From NCBI RefSeq assembly GCF_018343625.1, contig NZ_JAGYPG010000001.1, positions 1,437,411 through 1,501,410 on the forward strand: a stretch of 64,000 bases of DNA. The letters are read 5' to 3'. Shown piece after piece: positions 37,081-47,687 of this stretch (positions within the stretch are counted from its first letter, which is position 1; the number at the start of each line of letters is the position of its first letter). Made by a program: the position numbers and the translations under genes. This stretch comes from Lederbergia citri. GTDB lineage: Bacteria; Bacillota; Bacilli; Bacillales; Bacillaceae_C. The notes under the pieces are model-generated. The model had not been told where the DNA came from. It did no database searches and saw only the letters and a list, made by a program, of their open reading frames with translations.

Positions 37081-37665
37081 TTATCTAAGTGCACAGCCAC
37101 GTAAAAGCAGCTTGTGAACAGCAGGCGCTAATGAAACTAAATCGTACTTTTGTTCATTAATGACCCACGTTGTAACGGTTTCATCAATCGTTCCAAAAAT
37201 CATTTGTCTAGCAAGCCTAATATCTATATCTTTAAGAAATTCATCACGTTCTTGACCATAATGTAAAATATCGTCCATGACGTGTAAATATTCTTTTAAT
37301 ACTTCATTTATTTTCATTCTTAATTCTTTATTTGATTGCCTTAACTCAAGCTGGGTGACAATCGCTAAATTCCGATCTTTTGAAAGAATTTTAAAATGAT
37401 TTTCAATCATAACTAATAATTTCTCTGCAGCTGTTTCTTTTTCTGCAATTACTTCCTTCATTTTTTCAACGAAATACCCCATTTTTTCATGGAAAACGGA
37501 TATTAATATATCCTCTTTATTTTCAAAATAAAGATAGATTGTTCCATCCGCTACTCCAGCCTGTTTCGCTATTTTTGAAACTTGAGCTTGATGGTATCCA
37601 TTTTCAGCGATAACAATCACTGCCGCATCGATAATTTGTTTGTACTTAGGTTTATTCCTTTTCAA
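37081..37665 (-). CDS. fadR: FadR, TetR-type repressor of fatty acid degradation
   Basis: 194 residues from the TTG at 37665 (AGGTG upstream), giving the same N-terminus as B. subtilis FadR (MKRNKPKYKQIIDAA). The TetR helix-turn-helix reads GVADGTIYLYFENKEDIL. The C-terminal part, with VTQLELRQSNKELR and ARQMIFGTIDETVTTWV, binds long-chain acyl-CoA, which releases the repressor from DNA. It precedes fadB and etfBA in one operon. A FadR-type operator lies 70 nt upstream, so it is probably autoregulated. Confidence 0.95.
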   Translation of the reverse strand: MKRNKPKYKQIIDAAVIVIAENGYHQAQVSKIAKQAGVADGTIYLYFENKEDILISVFHEKMGYFVEKMKEVIAEKETAAEKLLVMIENHFKILSKDRNLAIVTQLELRQSNKELRMKINEVLKEYLHVMDDILHYGQERDEFLKDIDIRLARQMIFGTIDETVTTWVINEQKYDLVSLAPAVHKLLLRGCALR

Positions 37666-37734
37666 TACTTTCACCTGCTCTTAAAGCTCATAGTTGTATA
37701 CTTAAATCAAAACAGTTGAGCTTTGTTATAAAAA

Positions 37735-37752
37735 TGAATGACCATTCATTCA
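37735..37752. promoter_or_regulatory. FadR operator upstream of fadR
   Basis: TGAATGACCATTCATTCA matches the published FadR box TGAATGAMTANTCATTCA with one mismatch. It lies between lcfA and fadR. Confidence 0.8.
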
Positions 37753-37836
37753 TATCTCAATCATAAAGAGTCCTTAATTTTATGTCAAGTAACACAATAA
37801 AAAAAGAGCCACGTCGGCTCATAAATATCCATTTTA

Positions 37837-39534
37837 TTAACCGAGTTTTTCATCATGCTGTAATTTATTTCTTTCTTCATCGACCAAAACACGCCGAAGA
37901 ATTTTACCAACTGCTGTTTTAGGCAACTCTTTACGAAATTCATATATTCTTGGGACCTTGTAAGCTGCTAAATATTTGCGAGCATAAGCATCAAGTTCTT
38001 CTTCCGTTACAGTAGCGCCTTCTTTCAACACAATATATGCCTTTACTGTTTCACCACGATACGCATCTGGGACGCCTGCCACAACCAATTCTTGAATGGC
38101 CGGATGTTCATATAGCACTTCCTCAATTTCTCGAGGATAAATATTAAACCCACCAGCGATAATCATGTCTTTTTTCCTATCGACTACATAGAAATAACCT
38201 TCTTCATCCATATAACCCATATCGCCTGTTAATAACCATCCATCTTTTAGAGTGGCAGCGGTATCTTCCGGCCTATTCCAATATCCTTTCATAATTTGAG
38301 GTCCTTTAACAGCGATTTCACCTATTTCATGAGGTGGAGCATGCTCTCCTGTTTCTGCGGAAATGATTGCGGCCTCGGTGTCAGGCCAAGGAACACCAAT
38401 ACTTCCTTTTACTCTTTTCTGACCATAAATAAAATTCGCATGTGTTACAGGTGAGGACTCCGTTAATCCATATCCTTCAACTAGTTTACCACCTGTCAGT
38501 TCCTCAAACTTTTGCTGAACTTCAACTGGAAGTGGAGCAGATCCACTTAAACAAGCTTCAATAGAAGAAAGATCATATTTGCTCAAATCGGGATGGTTTA
38601 AAATTCCAATATAAATCGTTGGGGCACCAGGAAAAATGGTTGGTCGTTGTTTATGAATGGTCTTTAATGTTGTTTCCACATTAAACTTTGGCAGCAGTAT
38701 CATTTTATATCCTTGCATGACTGCTATTATTAAAACTGTGGTCATTCCATATACATGGAAAAACGGTAGTAAGCCAAGAATTGTTTCTTCACCTTTTTTT
38801 GCCTCATGAAGCCACGCACCACAGGCAGTAGCATTGGCAATTAGATTTTTATGAGTAAGCATAACGCCTTTCGGGTAGCCAGTTGTACCACCAGTGTATT
38901 GAAGTATGGCTAAATCATTGTCAAAATCGAATTCATATTCATTCATGATTGCTTTTGATTCAACCATAATATTTTTGAAAAGATGTTGATTGCCTTCATG
39001 TTGTACGTTAACAACAATCCCAGTATCTCTTTTTTGTATAAAAGGATAGATGATGTTTTTTGGAAATGGCAAGTAATCCTTGATAGCGGTTACAATAATA
39101 TGTTCCAGTTTTGTATTTTTCATCACTTTTGTAATACGAGGATATAAAATATCTAGCGCTATAATAGCCTTTGCTCTTGAATCCTTCATTTGGTACTCTA
39201 GCTCTCTTTCTGTGTATAGAGGATTCGTTTGTACGACAACTCCTCCAGCATACAGAATTCCATAGTAACTAATGACAGCTTGTGGGCAATTAGGAAGCAT
39301 AATAGCAACCCGATCACCTTTTTCTATGCCGATACCACGAAGATAATTAGACAGCTTTAAAGCACAGTCATAAATTTCCTTGAAAGTCATTTCTTTCCCC
39401 ATAAAATGGACTGCTGCTTTATCGGGGTAGTCTTTTGCTGCTTCTGATAAATAAGATTGGACAGTTTTGGGTTCATATTCTAACGTTGTCGGTATTGAGT
39501 CTGGATACAATTTCAGCCAAGGTTTCCTTTCCAC
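37837..39534 (-). CDS. lcfA: Long-chain fatty acid-CoA ligase
   Basis: 565 residues from the GTG at 39534 (GAGGGGGGA upstream). Acyl-adenylate-forming motifs are the P-loop YTGGTTGYPKGV, GYGLTESSPVTH, and TGDMGYMDEEGYFYVVDRKK. The catalytic lysine lies in PKTAVGKILRR near the C-terminus. It activates imported fatty acids to acyl-CoA for beta-oxidation at the inner membrane face. Gene order with fadR, fadB and etfBA matches B. subtilis. Confidence 0.96.
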   Translation of the reverse strand: MERKPWLKLYPDSIPTTLEYEPKTVQSYLSEAAKDYPDKAAVHFMGKEMTFKEIYDCALKLSNYLRGIGIEKGDRVAIMLPNCPQAVISYYGILYAGGVVVQTNPLYTERELEYQMKDSRAKAIIALDILYPRITKVMKNTKLEHIIVTAIKDYLPFPKNIIYPFIQKRDTGIVVNVQHEGNQHLFKNIMVESKAIMNEYEFDFDNDLAILQYTGGTTGYPKGVMLTHKNLIANATACGAWLHEAKKGEETILGLLPFFHVYGMTTVLIIAVMQGYKMILLPKFNVETTLKTIHKQRPTIFPGAPTIYIGILNHPDLSKYDLSSIEACLSGSAPLPVEVQQKFEELTGGKLVEGYGLTESSPVTHANFIYGQKRVKGSIGVPWPDTEAAIISAETGEHAPPHEIGEIAVKGPQIMKGYWNRPEDTAATLKDGWLLTGDMGYMDEEGYFYVVDRKKDMIIAGGFNIYPREIEEVLYEHPAIQELVVAGVPDAYRGETVKAYIVLKEGATVTEEELDAYARKYLAAYKVPRIYEFRKELPKTAVGKILRRVLVDEERNKLQHDEKLG

Positions 39535-39588
39535 ACAATCCCCCCTCGTTTTAAATGAACAATTTGAAAATTAGAACTTCTCTCCTAT

Positions 39589-39617
39589 ATTATATGATAA
39601 GAGTTTATTTCATTCAA
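39589..39617 (-). promoter_or_regulatory. Sigma-A promoter of lcfA with FadR half-site
   Basis: Minus strand TTGAAT (39612-39617), 17-nt spacer, TATAAT (39589-39594). The half-site TGAATGA (39610-39616) overlaps the -35 box. It is a half-match to the FadR box only. Confidence 0.65.
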
Positions 39618-39707
39618 TTATACATCATCAAAGAAATCTAATTCACTTTTACTCTTTAATAAAGGATAATGCTAGTAAGGTGAAAATATGAAGATAAGGT
39701 GATTAAA

Positions 39708-40610
39708 ATGAAAATAGGGATGATTGGGATTGGGGATATAGCTAAAAAGGCTTATTTACCCGTACTAACACAAACAAAAGGTATTGAACTGCATATTTGC
39801 ACAAGAAATGAAGAGACTCTTTTAGACATAGCTGCAAAATACCAGATTAAGCATACTTATCGTAATTTGGATGAACTGATAGCAAGTGGCATCCAGGCTG
39901 CATTTGTCCACTCTGCAACTAATTCCCACGAGGAAATAATTGATAAGCTATTGGATCTTGGAATCCATGTGTATATCGATAAACCGATAACATATTTTGG
40001 AGATTCATCCAAAAGACTGATTGAAAAAGCTAAGGAAAAAGGGCTTGTCCTAATGGTTGGCTTTAATCGTAGATACGCACCACCGTACAAAGAACTAAAA
40101 GAAATCACTAAGCCTAATATGATTGTGATGCAAAAAAATCGGAGTCATCACCCCGCAGATATACGGACTTTTATTTTTGATGATTTTATTCATGTTATCG
40201 ACACACTGCTCTATTTATATCCATATTCATACGAGGAAGTAATAATACGTGGAAAGAAGAAAAATGGGGAACTTCATCATGTTACATTGCAAATTGAATC
40301 GAGTGAAGGAACAGCCATTGGCATAATGAATCGGGATTCAGGCACTACAGAAGAAATTGTCGAAGTAATGAGCTCAGAAGAAACACGAAAAGTTTTCAAT
40401 GTAAGTGAAGTTACGTCACACAAGGATAAAAAAATTCTACATTATGGAAGTGACGACTGGCAGCCGACTCTTGAAAAAAGAGGCTTTCATCACATAGTTG
40501 CTCAATTTCTAGAAATAATTCAAAAAGACACTCAACTATACAATGGCTATGATAAAGATTTGAATACACATTTACTTGCTGAGAAAATTGTTCAATATGT
40601 AATGAAATGA
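39708..40610 (+). CDS. Gfo/Idh/MocA family oxidoreductase
   Basis: 300 residues from the ATG at 39708 (AAGGT 7 nt upstream). The N-terminal Rossmann motif MKIGMIGIGDIAKKAYLPVL binds NAD(P). IYIDKP (HVYIDKPIT) is the family EKP-type motif with the catalytic lysine, and FNRRYAPPY follows. It may oxidise or reduce a sugar, inositol or amino sugar; the substrate is unknown. It reads opposite to its neighbours lcfA and yshE, and it is not part of the order I recall in B. subtilis, so it looks like an insertion or lineage-specific gene. Confidence 0.87.
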   Translation: MKIGMIGIGDIAKKAYLPVLTQTKGIELHICTRNEETLLDIAAKYQIKHTYRNLDELIASGIQAAFVHSATNSHEEIIDKLLDLGIHVYIDKPITYFGDSSKRLIEKAKEKGLVLMVGFNRRYAPPYKELKEITKPNMIVMQKNRSHHPADIRTFIFDDFIHVIDTLLYLYPYSYEEVIIRGKKKNGELHHVTLQIESSEGTAIGIMNRDSGTTEEIVEVMSSEETRKVFNVSEVTSHKDKKILHYGSDDWQPTLEKRGFHHIVAQFLEIIQKDTQLYNGYDKDLNTHLLAEKIVQYVMK

Positions 40611-40640
40611 TAAAAGAAGAGGAAAGATCCTCTTCTTTTA
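40611..40640. terminator. Hairpin terminator of the oxidoreductase gene
   Basis: TAAAAGAAGAGGA pairs with TCCTCTTCTTTTA. It overlaps the end of the small reverse-strand frame. Confidence 0.7.
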
Positions 40641-40718
40641 TGCATTTATTAAATAAATGATTCCAATGAGAAGAAAAATGCCGCATAATACAAGCATTAC
40701 TTTTGCCAGTTTTTCCAC
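40638..40718 (-). CDS. Very small single-transmembrane protein
   Basis: 26 residues: MEKLAKVMLVLCGIFLLIGI then IYLINA. A GTG start follows AAGGAG at 9-nt spacing, and the peptide is one hydrophobic helix with a basic N-terminus. The good ribosome site and the membrane-helix composition support it. Its size gives no other check, and the family is unknown. Confidence 0.4.
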   Translation of the reverse strand: MEKLAKVMLVLCGIFLLIGIIYLINA

Positions 40719-40733
40719 TACATTCTACTCCTT

Positions 40734-40932
40734 ATCTAGCTTCAGCAACTATAGACTTATTCACTTTTTGTCATTTTCGTAAGATGGCCAAGCTCATTCT
40801 ACTTATGAAGGCACCTATCACTTCTCCAGCTTTGCGTGTTTCAGTCGAAGGTTAAAAAGAAACGTCTCTATACCATAGTTGATGGACTTACATCCTGTCG
40901 GGCCTGTCATCGATAATAGGTGCTTTCACTTT
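40734..40932. repeat. Intergenic repeat (copy B, degenerate)
   Basis: It opens TATCTAGCTTCAGC and ends ACATCCTGTCGGGCCTG then AGGTGCTTTCACTTTT, and GTCGAAGGT is also shared. These pieces match copy A at 15.77-16.21 kb in the same order, though it is shorter and more AT-rich. No gene was seen in it. Confidence 0.6.
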
Positions 40933-40934
40933 TT

Positions 40935-41342
40935 TTACGGAATGCCCGCGCCTATAACATAGGAAAGTCCGACTGATATCACGAGCGAAATAAAACCTAC
41001 TGCACGATTATCCTTTTCTATTTCTTCGTCAATCTTAAATTTTGGGGTTAAAAATTCAAAAATAAAATATCCTGTGAGCAGTAGAAAAAAGCCAAATATT
41101 CCCCAACCAATCATGACAAAAAGGGTGTCATGATTCAAAATTGAATGCCTAAACACATTAGCAATTCCAAAAATTTTTCCTCCCGTCGCCATTGCAACAG
41201 AAATATTTCCTTTTTTGATTTCTTCCCAGTTATTGTATTTCGTAACTACCTCAAAAATAAATAAAAATAAAACAATACATAGGACTGTTACACTATAATA
41301 GCCTGCTGTCTGAATAAATGCATTTTCCCAAAAAGAGTCCAT
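40935..41342 (-). CDS. yshE: YshE, DUF350 membrane protein
   Basis: 135 residues with four hydrophobic segments, starting FWENAFIQTAGYYSVTVLCI and including GNISVAMATGGKIFGIANVF, typical of the DUF350 family. It is an integral membrane protein of unknown role. Position directly downstream of mutS2 agrees with B. subtilis yshE. Confidence 0.88.
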   Translation of the reverse strand: MDSFWENAFIQTAGYYSVTVLCIVLFLFIFEVVTKYNNWEEIKKGNISVAMATGGKIFGIANVFRHSILNHDTLFVMIGWGIFGFFLLLTGYFIFEFLTPKFKIDEEIEKDNRAVGFISLVISVGLSYVIGAGIP

Positions 41343-41445
41343 CCCTTATCCCCCTTCGTTCAAAGCAAAAGAACATAATCTTTTTTTATTCTATACTACT
41401 TAATTCAGGTGGTTCAGCTTTTCTTTTGAGAGGTAAATATTAGCA

Positions 41446-43803
41446 TCATTTGAACTCTACTACAGTTACACCACTTCCACCTTCACCCGCTTCTCCTAAT
41501 CTTATACGTTTGACGGAGCGATGATGTTTCAAAAATTCTGTAACTCCCGTCCGAAGTGCACCAGTTCCTTTTCCATGAATGATGGAAACACGTGGATAGT
41601 TCGCTAATAAAGCATCATCAATATACTTTTCAACTTTTAATAGTGCATCTTCATAGCGTTCTCCACGCAAGTCTAATTCTAATTTCACATGGTAGTCTCT
41701 GCCCTTTATTGTTGCGAGTGGTTTCGTCTCTTTTTTCTCTTCTGCCTTAATGAAAACTAAATTTTTCTCGCGTACCTTCATTTTCATTATTCCAATTTGG
41801 ACTTGCCATTCGTCTGCCCCAATTTTCTCAACAAGATGTCCCTTTTGACCAAAGGTTGTTACAGTTACTTCATCTCCCGGCTGAAACTCACGCTTTTGCT
41901 TTTTCTCTTTTGATGGATCGACACCTTTATCGAGTTTCGGCAAAGCTTCGTCTAGCTTTCGCCTTGCTTCAATTAACTCATGTTCTTTGACAAGGGTTCC
42001 GCCTTCAAGTCTCATTTGACGCAGCTCAGCCATTACTTCTTCCGCTTCTGCCTTTGCTTTTTCAATGACTTTCGCAGCTTTTGCCTCAGCATCGTCATAC
42101 ATTTTTTGTTTACGCTCATAAAATTCGATCATTTGTTTTTGAATATCCTGAAGAAGTTTTTCCGAATTTATTAAGTAGTCATGTGCCTCTTTATATTCCT
42201 GTTCCGCTTCTCTTCTACTTTTTTCGAGAGATGCAATCATATTTTCTACTTCGTTACTTTCTGTATCAATCATTGAACGCGCAGAGGAAATAACAGTTTC
42301 TGAAAGTCCAAGCCTTTTTGAAATCTCAAAGGCATTACTTCTCCCCGGAATCCCAATCAATAATTTATAAGTTGGGCGTAACGTCTCTACATCAAATTCC
42401 ACACTTGCGTTTATAACTCCAGGCCGATTGTAACCATATGCTTTAAGTTCCGGATAATGAGTGGTTGCAACGACATGAGCTCCTCTTTGATACACCTCAT
42501 CTAAAATGGAAATAGCAAGGGCAGCACCTTCCTGTGGATCCGTTCCGGCACCAAGCTCATCGAAAAGTACAAGACTTTCATGGTCCACTTTCTTTAAAAT
42601 ATCGACTATATTAACCATATGAGAAGAGAATGTACTTAAAGATTGCTCAATTGATTGTTCGTCACCGATATCAGCAAAAACTTCTTTAAATACAGCAATT
42701 TCAGATCCTTCGGCGGCAGGTATTTGCAACCCTGCCTGTCCCATTATTGTCAAAAGACCAACTGTTTTTAAGGTAATGGTTTTTCCACCCGTATTCGGTC
42801 CAGTGATAACCATAGTTGTATATTCTTCACCAAGAGTGATATCATTGGCAATCGCTTCATCAATAGGTAAGAGAGGATGACGCGCTTTTAACAAACGGAC
42901 GATACCCTCATCGTTTATTTTTGGCTTTGTCGCATTCATTTCTTTTCCAAAACGAGCTTTTGCAAATATAAAATCAAGCTCTGTCAATACTCCTACTAGA
43001 TGATTCAAATCTGCAGCTGATTCGGCTACATTAGCAGAAAGTTCTGCTAGAATCCTGTCAATTTCCTGCTTTTCCTTTAATTGCAGTTCCCTTAAAGCAT
43101 TATTCAAATCAACAATCGCTTGCGGCTCAATAAAAAGCGTTTGACCTGAGGAAGATTGGTCATGAACAATTCCACCATAATGTGCACGATATTCTTGTTT
43201 AACTGGAATGACGTAACGTTCATTTCTTATCGTGATGATGGCATCGGAAAGCATTTTTTGGGCGTTTCGATTTCGGATTAAGCCTTCTAGCTTTTCTCTA
43301 ATTTTTCCTTCACTTCTTCTTGCCTGTTGCCTAATACTCCTGAGAGCTTCGCTAGCAGAATCTAGAATCTCTCCGCTCTCATCAATGGCATTTTTAATTT
43401 GTTTTTCCAGGTCCATTAAAACAACAATTTGACTTGCTTTGTCTTCGAGTATGGGAATATCCACTTCATTTTCCAACAATCCTTCAATAAAGCGCTTCAT
43501 GGAACGCCCAGCATAAATTGTGCTTGCCGTCTGCATAAGCTCCACAGAATTCAAGATCCCGCCAATTTCTGCTCTTTTCACATGAGGCTTAATATTATGA
43601 ATTCCACTTAGCGGAGCATGTCCCTTTAATCTGAGCACATGAGCGGCCTCATCTGTTTCATTTTGCATCTCCTTTACTTCATCCAAGGAAGAAGAAGGCA
43701 CTAGGTTTTGAATTTTTTCTACACCTAATACAGAAGAAGCGAATTCCTCTAACTGAGCGAGGATTTTATTAAATTCAAGGGTTTTTAATATTTTCATATG
43801 CAT
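41446..43803 (-). CDS. mutS2: MutS2 (MutSB) endonuclease/recombination suppressor
   Basis: 785 residues. The core and lever domains precede the ATPase with Walker [17 protein letters not shown], Walker [14 protein letters not shown] and the signature around [13 protein letters not shown] coiled-coil stretch (about 515-620) follows, then a KOW-like region ([14 protein letters not shown]) and the C-terminal Smr nuclease domain ([22 protein letters not shown]). MutS2 is not a mismatch-repair protein; it acts on branched DNA and on collided ribosomes. Gene order is as in B. subtilis. Confidence 0.96.
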   Translation of the reverse strand: MHMKILKTLEFNKILAQLEEFASSVLGVEKIQNLVPSSSLDEVKEMQNETDEAAHVLRLKGHAPLSGIHNIKPHVKRAEIGGILNSVELMQTASTIYAGRSMKRFIEGLLENEVDIPILEDKASQIVVLMDLEKQIKNAIDESGEILDSASEALRSIRQQARRSEGKIREKLEGLIRNRNAQKMLSDAIITIRNERYVIPVKQEYRAHYGGIVHDQSSSGQTLFIEPQAIVDLNNALRELQLKEKQEIDRILAELSANVAESAADLNHLVGVLTELDFIFAKARFGKEMNATKPKINDEGIVRLLKARHPLLPIDEAIANDITLGEEYTTMVITGPNTGGKTITLKTVGLLTIMGQAGLQIPAAEGSEIAVFKEVFADIGDEQSIEQSLSTFSSHMVNIVDILKKVDHESLVLFDELGAGTDPQEGAALAISILDEVYQRGAHVVATTHYPELKAYGYNRPGVINASVEFDVETLRPTYKLLIGIPGRSNAFEISKRLGLSETVISSARSMIDTESNEVENMIASLEKSRREAEQEYKEAHDYLINSEKLLQDIQKQMIEFYERKQKMYDDAEAKAAKVIEKAKAEAEEVMAELRQMRLEGGTLVKEHELIEARRKLDEALPKLDKGVDPSKEKKQKREFQPGDEVTVTTFGQKGHLVEKIGADEWQVQIGIMKMKVREKNLVFIKAEEKKETKPLATIKGRDYHVKLELDLRGERYEDALLKVEKYIDDALLANYPRVSIIHGKGTGALRTGVTEFLKHHRSVKRIRLGEAGEGGSGVTVVEFK

Positions 43804-43820
43804 TGTTAAAAACTCCGTCC

Positions 43821-45539
43821 CTAATCATTTCTCTTCAAAAATTGCAGTAATTCGTCCCGTTCCATCGCATTGATGACTGATGTTTTTTTCACCCAACCTC
43901 TTTTAGCGGCAGAAACACCGATTTTCATAAAGTCTAGACTACGAATATTGTGCGCATCTGTATTAATAGCTACTATTACACCAGCATCCATTGCTTTTAC
44001 CAAATACTCAGTACTTAAATCAAGCCTTTCCGGATTTGCATTTAATTCGAGCGCCGTGTTCGTCTCTTTCGCAAGCTTAATTAATAAATCGATATCTACA
44101 TCATATCCGTCGCGTCTCCCGATTAAGCGTCCCGTTGGATGGGCAATCATATCAACGTGGGGATTTATTAAAGCATTGTAAAGTCGTTCCATAATTTTTT
44201 CTCTCGGTTGCGAGAAGCTGGAATGAATAGATGCAATGACAAAATCAAGTTCTGCTAAGATGTCATCAGAGTAATTTAAGCTTCCATCCGGCAGGATATC
44301 CATTTCGATTCCAGATAAAATTAATATATCATCGTATTTTTCCTTTAGTGCTCGAATCTCTTCATTTTGCTGCTTTATACGTTCAACCGATAGACCATTC
44401 GCAACCCGCAAAAATTCCGAATGATCGGTAATTGCCATATATTTATAGCCTTTTTCTCTGCATGCTTCTACCATTTCTTCCAAGGAATAAGCTCCATCAG
44501 ACCATGTCGTATGCATATGAAGATCACCTTTAATGTCCTCCAATGTGATTAAACCAGTAGTAGCTGTGTAGAGATCAATTTCTTTTCCATCTTCTCTTAT
44601 TTCAGGTGGAATAAATGGCAAATCGAAGTGGTGAAAAAAGTCTTGTTCACTATTGAATGTCAGCACTTCTCCAGTTTCTATATTTTCCACACCATACTCA
44701 CTTATTTTTTCTCCTCTTTCCTTTGCAAGCTGACGCATCCTGACATTATGATCTTTTGAACCCGTAAAATGATGTAAAGCTGTCGCAAATTCATTAGGAG
44801 CTACTAATCTAAAATCAACCGAAACTTCGTACCTTCCGTCCATGACAATTGTTATTTTCGTTTCCCCACTTGAAGTCGCTTCCTTTAAACCATCAATCGA
44901 AAGAAGTTTTTCTTTTACAGCTGATGGTGATTTTGTTGCAATAATAAAATCAAGATCTTTTATCGTTTCTTTCGTCCGCCGTAAACTTCCTGCTCTGGAA
45001 AAAGCAGTTATTTCTTTAATTTCATTTAAATATGATTCAATATGATTTGCTACTGGCAGCATATATGCAATGGGAAGGCGTGTTGGTTGAGAACCGAATT
45101 GAGCAATGGAAGAAAGAATTTTTTCTTGTGTTTTTTTCCCAAATCCTTTTAAGCCTGCCACACGATTATTTTCACAAGCTTCTTTTAAAGACTCGACATC
45201 TTCCACACCAAGCTCTTGATACAGCCTAGAGATTTTCTTGCCGCCAAGACCAGGTAGCTGCAATAATGGGATTAACCCTTTCGGCACTTCTTCCTTTAAT
45301 TCCTCCAATACGGAGGAGGTTCCTTCTTTTACATATTCCTCAATGACAGCTCCTGTCCCTTTTCCTATTCCAGGAATATCTGTAAACACAGTGATTTCCG
45401 TTAGACTGCGATCATCTGTTTCCAATGCACCAGCGGCCTTTCGGAAAGCCGCAATTTTAAATGGATTTTCCCCTTTTAGTTCCATATATATCGCAATTTG
45501 TTCAAGTAAACGTATGATGTCCTTTTTATTTATTTTCAT
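43821..45539 (-). CDS. polX: DNA polymerase X family (PolX)
   Basis: 572 residues from the ATG at 45539, close to the 570 of B. subtilis PolX; an upstream in-frame extension is not supported. N-terminal helix-hairpin-helix motifs ([36 protein letters not shown]) and the polymerase-beta palm ([15 protein letters not shown]) are followed by a PHP domain starting [12 protein letters not shown] with further metal-binding His residues ([15 protein letters not shown]). It fills short gaps in base excision repair and has 3'-5' exonuclease and AP-endonuclease activity. Confidence 0.95.
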   Translation of the reverse strand: MKINKKDIIRLLEQIAIYMELKGENPFKIAAFRKAAGALETDDRSLTEITVFTDIPGIGKGTGAVIEEYVKEGTSSVLEELKEEVPKGLIPLLQLPGLGGKKISRLYQELGVEDVESLKEACENNRVAGLKGFGKKTQEKILSSIAQFGSQPTRLPIAYMLPVANHIESYLNEIKEITAFSRAGSLRRTKETIKDLDFIIATKSPSAVKEKLLSIDGLKEATSSGETKITIVMDGRYEVSVDFRLVAPNEFATALHHFTGSKDHNVRMRQLAKERGEKISEYGVENIETGEVLTFNSEQDFFHHFDLPFIPPEIREDGKEIDLYTATTGLITLEDIKGDLHMHTTWSDGAYSLEEMVEACREKGYKYMAITDHSEFLRVANGLSVERIKQQNEEIRALKEKYDDILILSGIEMDILPDGSLNYSDDILAELDFVIASIHSSFSQPREKIMERLYNALINPHVDMIAHPTGRLIGRRDGYDVDIDLLIKLAKETNTALELNANPERLDLSTEYLVKAMDAGVIVAINTDAHNIRSLDFMKIGVSAAKRGWVKKTSVINAMERDELLQFLKRND

Positions 45540-45652
45540 ATTTTTCACCAGCCGTTCATTATTTCTCCCTGAACATATATTAACAAAAGAGGCCGCCCTA
45601 TGAAAGTTTGCGGGTTCCTTTTTGGAATTCCGCTTTTCGTAGGGACGGCCAC

Positions 45653-46195
45653 TTATTGTTGAATATAATCGAGCCACCATTTATTAACTACTTCCGAAAA
45701 ATAAGGTGTATTTTTTAATATTATTTCAGATATTGTTGAGTCGGATAGTGCCGTTTGAATTGAAGCAATCGGTACAAGTGCCGCAATGTATAAAAGAATA
45801 AAAAGTAATAAATACATTTCAATTACGCCAAGAATACCTCCAGCCCAAATATTAATCACCTTAATAACCGGAAGGCTTGCAACGATATCAAGTGCAGAAC
45901 CAATGATACCAAGTACTATTCTTACAGCAAAGAAAATAATCGCAAAGGCAATCACTCGGTAAAACGCAACATCGAAACTTATTCCATCCAGTACCATTTT
46001 AAAAGTAGCATTACTGCTTAAATCAGGGTAAGGGATCCAAAGCTTAAGCAATGGTGCAAGATCATCATAATAAGTGTAAGCAATAATCAAGGAAACAACG
46101 AATCCTATCATGTGAATAAGTTGTAAAATAAAGCCTCTTCTCAATCCAATTAGAAAGCCAAAAACAAGTAAGCCTAATAAAATAAGGTCAAGCAT
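45653..46195 (-). CDS. CvpA family membrane protein (YshB)
   Basis: 180 residues with four transmembrane segments (LDLILLGLLVFGFLIGLRRG at the N-terminus, and IWAGGILGVIEMYLLLFILL). It belongs to the CvpA/colicin V production family, whose biochemical role is not settled. It is 7 nt downstream of zapA, so the two are cotranscribed, and it sits between zapA and polX as in B. subtilis. Confidence 0.9.
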   Translation of the reverse strand: MLDLILLGLLVFGFLIGLRRGFILQLIHMIGFVVSLIIAYTYYDDLAPLLKLWIPYPDLSSNATFKMVLDGISFDVAFYRVIAFAIIFFAVRIVLGIIGSALDIVASLPVIKVINIWAGGILGVIEMYLLLFILLYIAALVPIASIQTALSDSTISEIILKNTPYFSEVVNKWWLDYIQQ

Positions 46196-46202
46196 AAAAA
46201 GT

Positions 46203-46463
46203 TCAGTCCTTTAATTGTTTAAATTCTTCAACAAGTTTATCATATTTTTCTTGTAGTTTAATATATTCATGGATAGTATTAACGGCTGTCAACACAGCAA
46301 GAGAACTAGTATTAAGATTAGGGTTCACCGAATGTATTTCTCTCATTTTTGTATCGACAAGCGATGCCACTTGCTGCATATGCTCTGTCGTTTCAGTTCC
46401 GGAAATGGTATACTGTTCTCCATAAATCATGACCATGGTCCGAATCTTTTCATTTTCCGTCAA
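46203..46463 (-). CDS. zapA: ZapA, cell division protein
   Basis: 86 residues from the TTG at 46463, chosen because GGAGG is 8 nt upstream and the length then equals B. subtilis ZapA. The N-terminal KIRTMVMIYGEQYTISG and VDTKMREI, then LAVLTAVNTIHEYIKLQEKY forming a C-terminal coiled coil, match the family. It bundles FtsZ filaments at the division site. It lies directly ahead of the cvpA-type gene. Confidence 0.95.
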   Translation of the reverse strand: MTENEKIRTMVMIYGEQYTISGTETTEHMQQVASLVDTKMREIHSVNPNLNTSSLAVLTAVNTIHEYIKLQEKYDKLVEEFKQLKD

Positions 46464-46725
46464 ACCAATAGCCTCCAATCGCTAGAATCCTATTCCATAT
46501 CATATCACGAATGAAAATAGATGGGAATATCTTGTCTAAATGTGTGGTACAAATGATAGAGGATTTTAAAGAAAGATAAGTGAATTTCTATATGATATAT
46601 AGTCTATGTTGAGTATGAGAACCCACTTTCATTAATGGTAGCACTGCCCGAAAGCTAGCGCATGCAATAAAACTCAACTTACAAAGTAATAATATTTTTT
46701 ATTTGAACAGAAAGGAAGTGTTCAT

Positions 46726-47658
46726 TTGGCTAATATCGTCATTCAATTACCCCTATCACATATTGAAAAAATGGACTCATATTATAAAGATTATAAAACT
46801 GGCAAGACACCTCCCGGGGCTATTTTTATTGCGAAAAAAAATGGCTGTACCATTACTGCCTATCGTTCTGGAAAAGTAATGTTCCAGGGAGCTGGGAATG
46901 AAGCAGAAGCACAAAATTGGAGTCAATCTGGTGAAAAAATTGAAAAACCTATTTCTAGAAAGACATCAGGATCCCCGCTTCCACCTAACATTTCCTCCAT
47001 GTCTGCAATCGGATCAGATGAAGTAGGAAAAGGCGATTATTTCGGACCGATGACGGTTGTGGCAGCATATGTAAAAAACGATCAGATGTTACTATTAAAG
47101 GAGCTTGGAGTAAAAGATTCAAAGAATTTAACGGATTCGCAAATCATTACAATCGCCAAAGATTTAATTACGTTTCTGCCATACAGTTTATTAAAATTGC
47201 CAAATGAAAAATATAACCAATTACAAGCATCAGGAATGACCCAAGGTAAAATTACAGCTATTTTACATAACCAAGCTTTAAACCATTTACTGACAAAAAT
47301 CGAACCCGAAAAACCTGAAGCAATCCTTATTGATCAGTTTGCAGAAGCATCTATATATTTTCGCCATCTTCAAGGGCAGAAAAAAATCTTGCAGGAGAAT
47401 GTTTACTTTAGTACAAAAGCGGAAAGTATTCACCTTTCGGTCGCTGCCGCTTCGATTTTAGCAAGATATGCTTTTTTAAAAGCCTTTGACGATTTAAGTG
47501 AAAAAGCGGGTTTTCCATTAACAAAAGGTGCTGGGCCTAAAGTCGATCAAGACGCTGCTAGATTAATCAAGGCAAAAGGAATATCTGCATTACATCAATT
47601 TACAAAATTACACTTTGCAAACACAAACAAAGCGAAAAAAATAGCTGGATTAAAATAA
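46726..47658 (+). CDS. rnhC: Ribonuclease HIII
   Basis: 310 residues from the TTG at 46726 (AAGGAAG upstream). The N-terminal TBP-like substrate-binding domain (about 1-85) is followed by the RNase H catalytic domain with AIGSDEVGKGDYFGPMTVVA, LGVKDSKNLTDSQI and the acidic residues around EAILIDQFAE. It removes RNA from RNA/DNA hybrids. It is divergent from zapA, as in B. subtilis. The 247 nt between the two genes are AT-rich with no recognised element. Confidence 0.96.
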   Translation: MANIVIQLPLSHIEKMDSYYKDYKTGKTPPGAIFIAKKNGCTITAYRSGKVMFQGAGNEAEAQNWSQSGEKIEKPISRKTSGSPLPPNISSMSAIGSDEVGKGDYFGPMTVVAAYVKNDQMLLLKELGVKDSKNLTDSQIITIAKDLITFLPYSLLKLPNEKYNQLQASGMTQGKITAILHNQALNHLLTKIEPEKPEAILIDQFAEASIYFRHLQGQKKILQENVYFSTKAESIHLSVAAASILARYAFLKAFDDLSEKAGFPLTKGAGPKVDQDAARLIKAKGISALHQFTKLHFANTNKAKKIAGLK

Positions 47659-47687
47659 GGTTGGGCCAAAATACGCCCAACCTTATT
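47654..47687. terminator. Bidirectional terminator
   Basis: AATAAGGTTGGGC (47654-47666) pairs with GCCCAACCTTATT (47675-47687), between rnhC and the sugar dehydrogenase gene. Confidence 0.85.
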
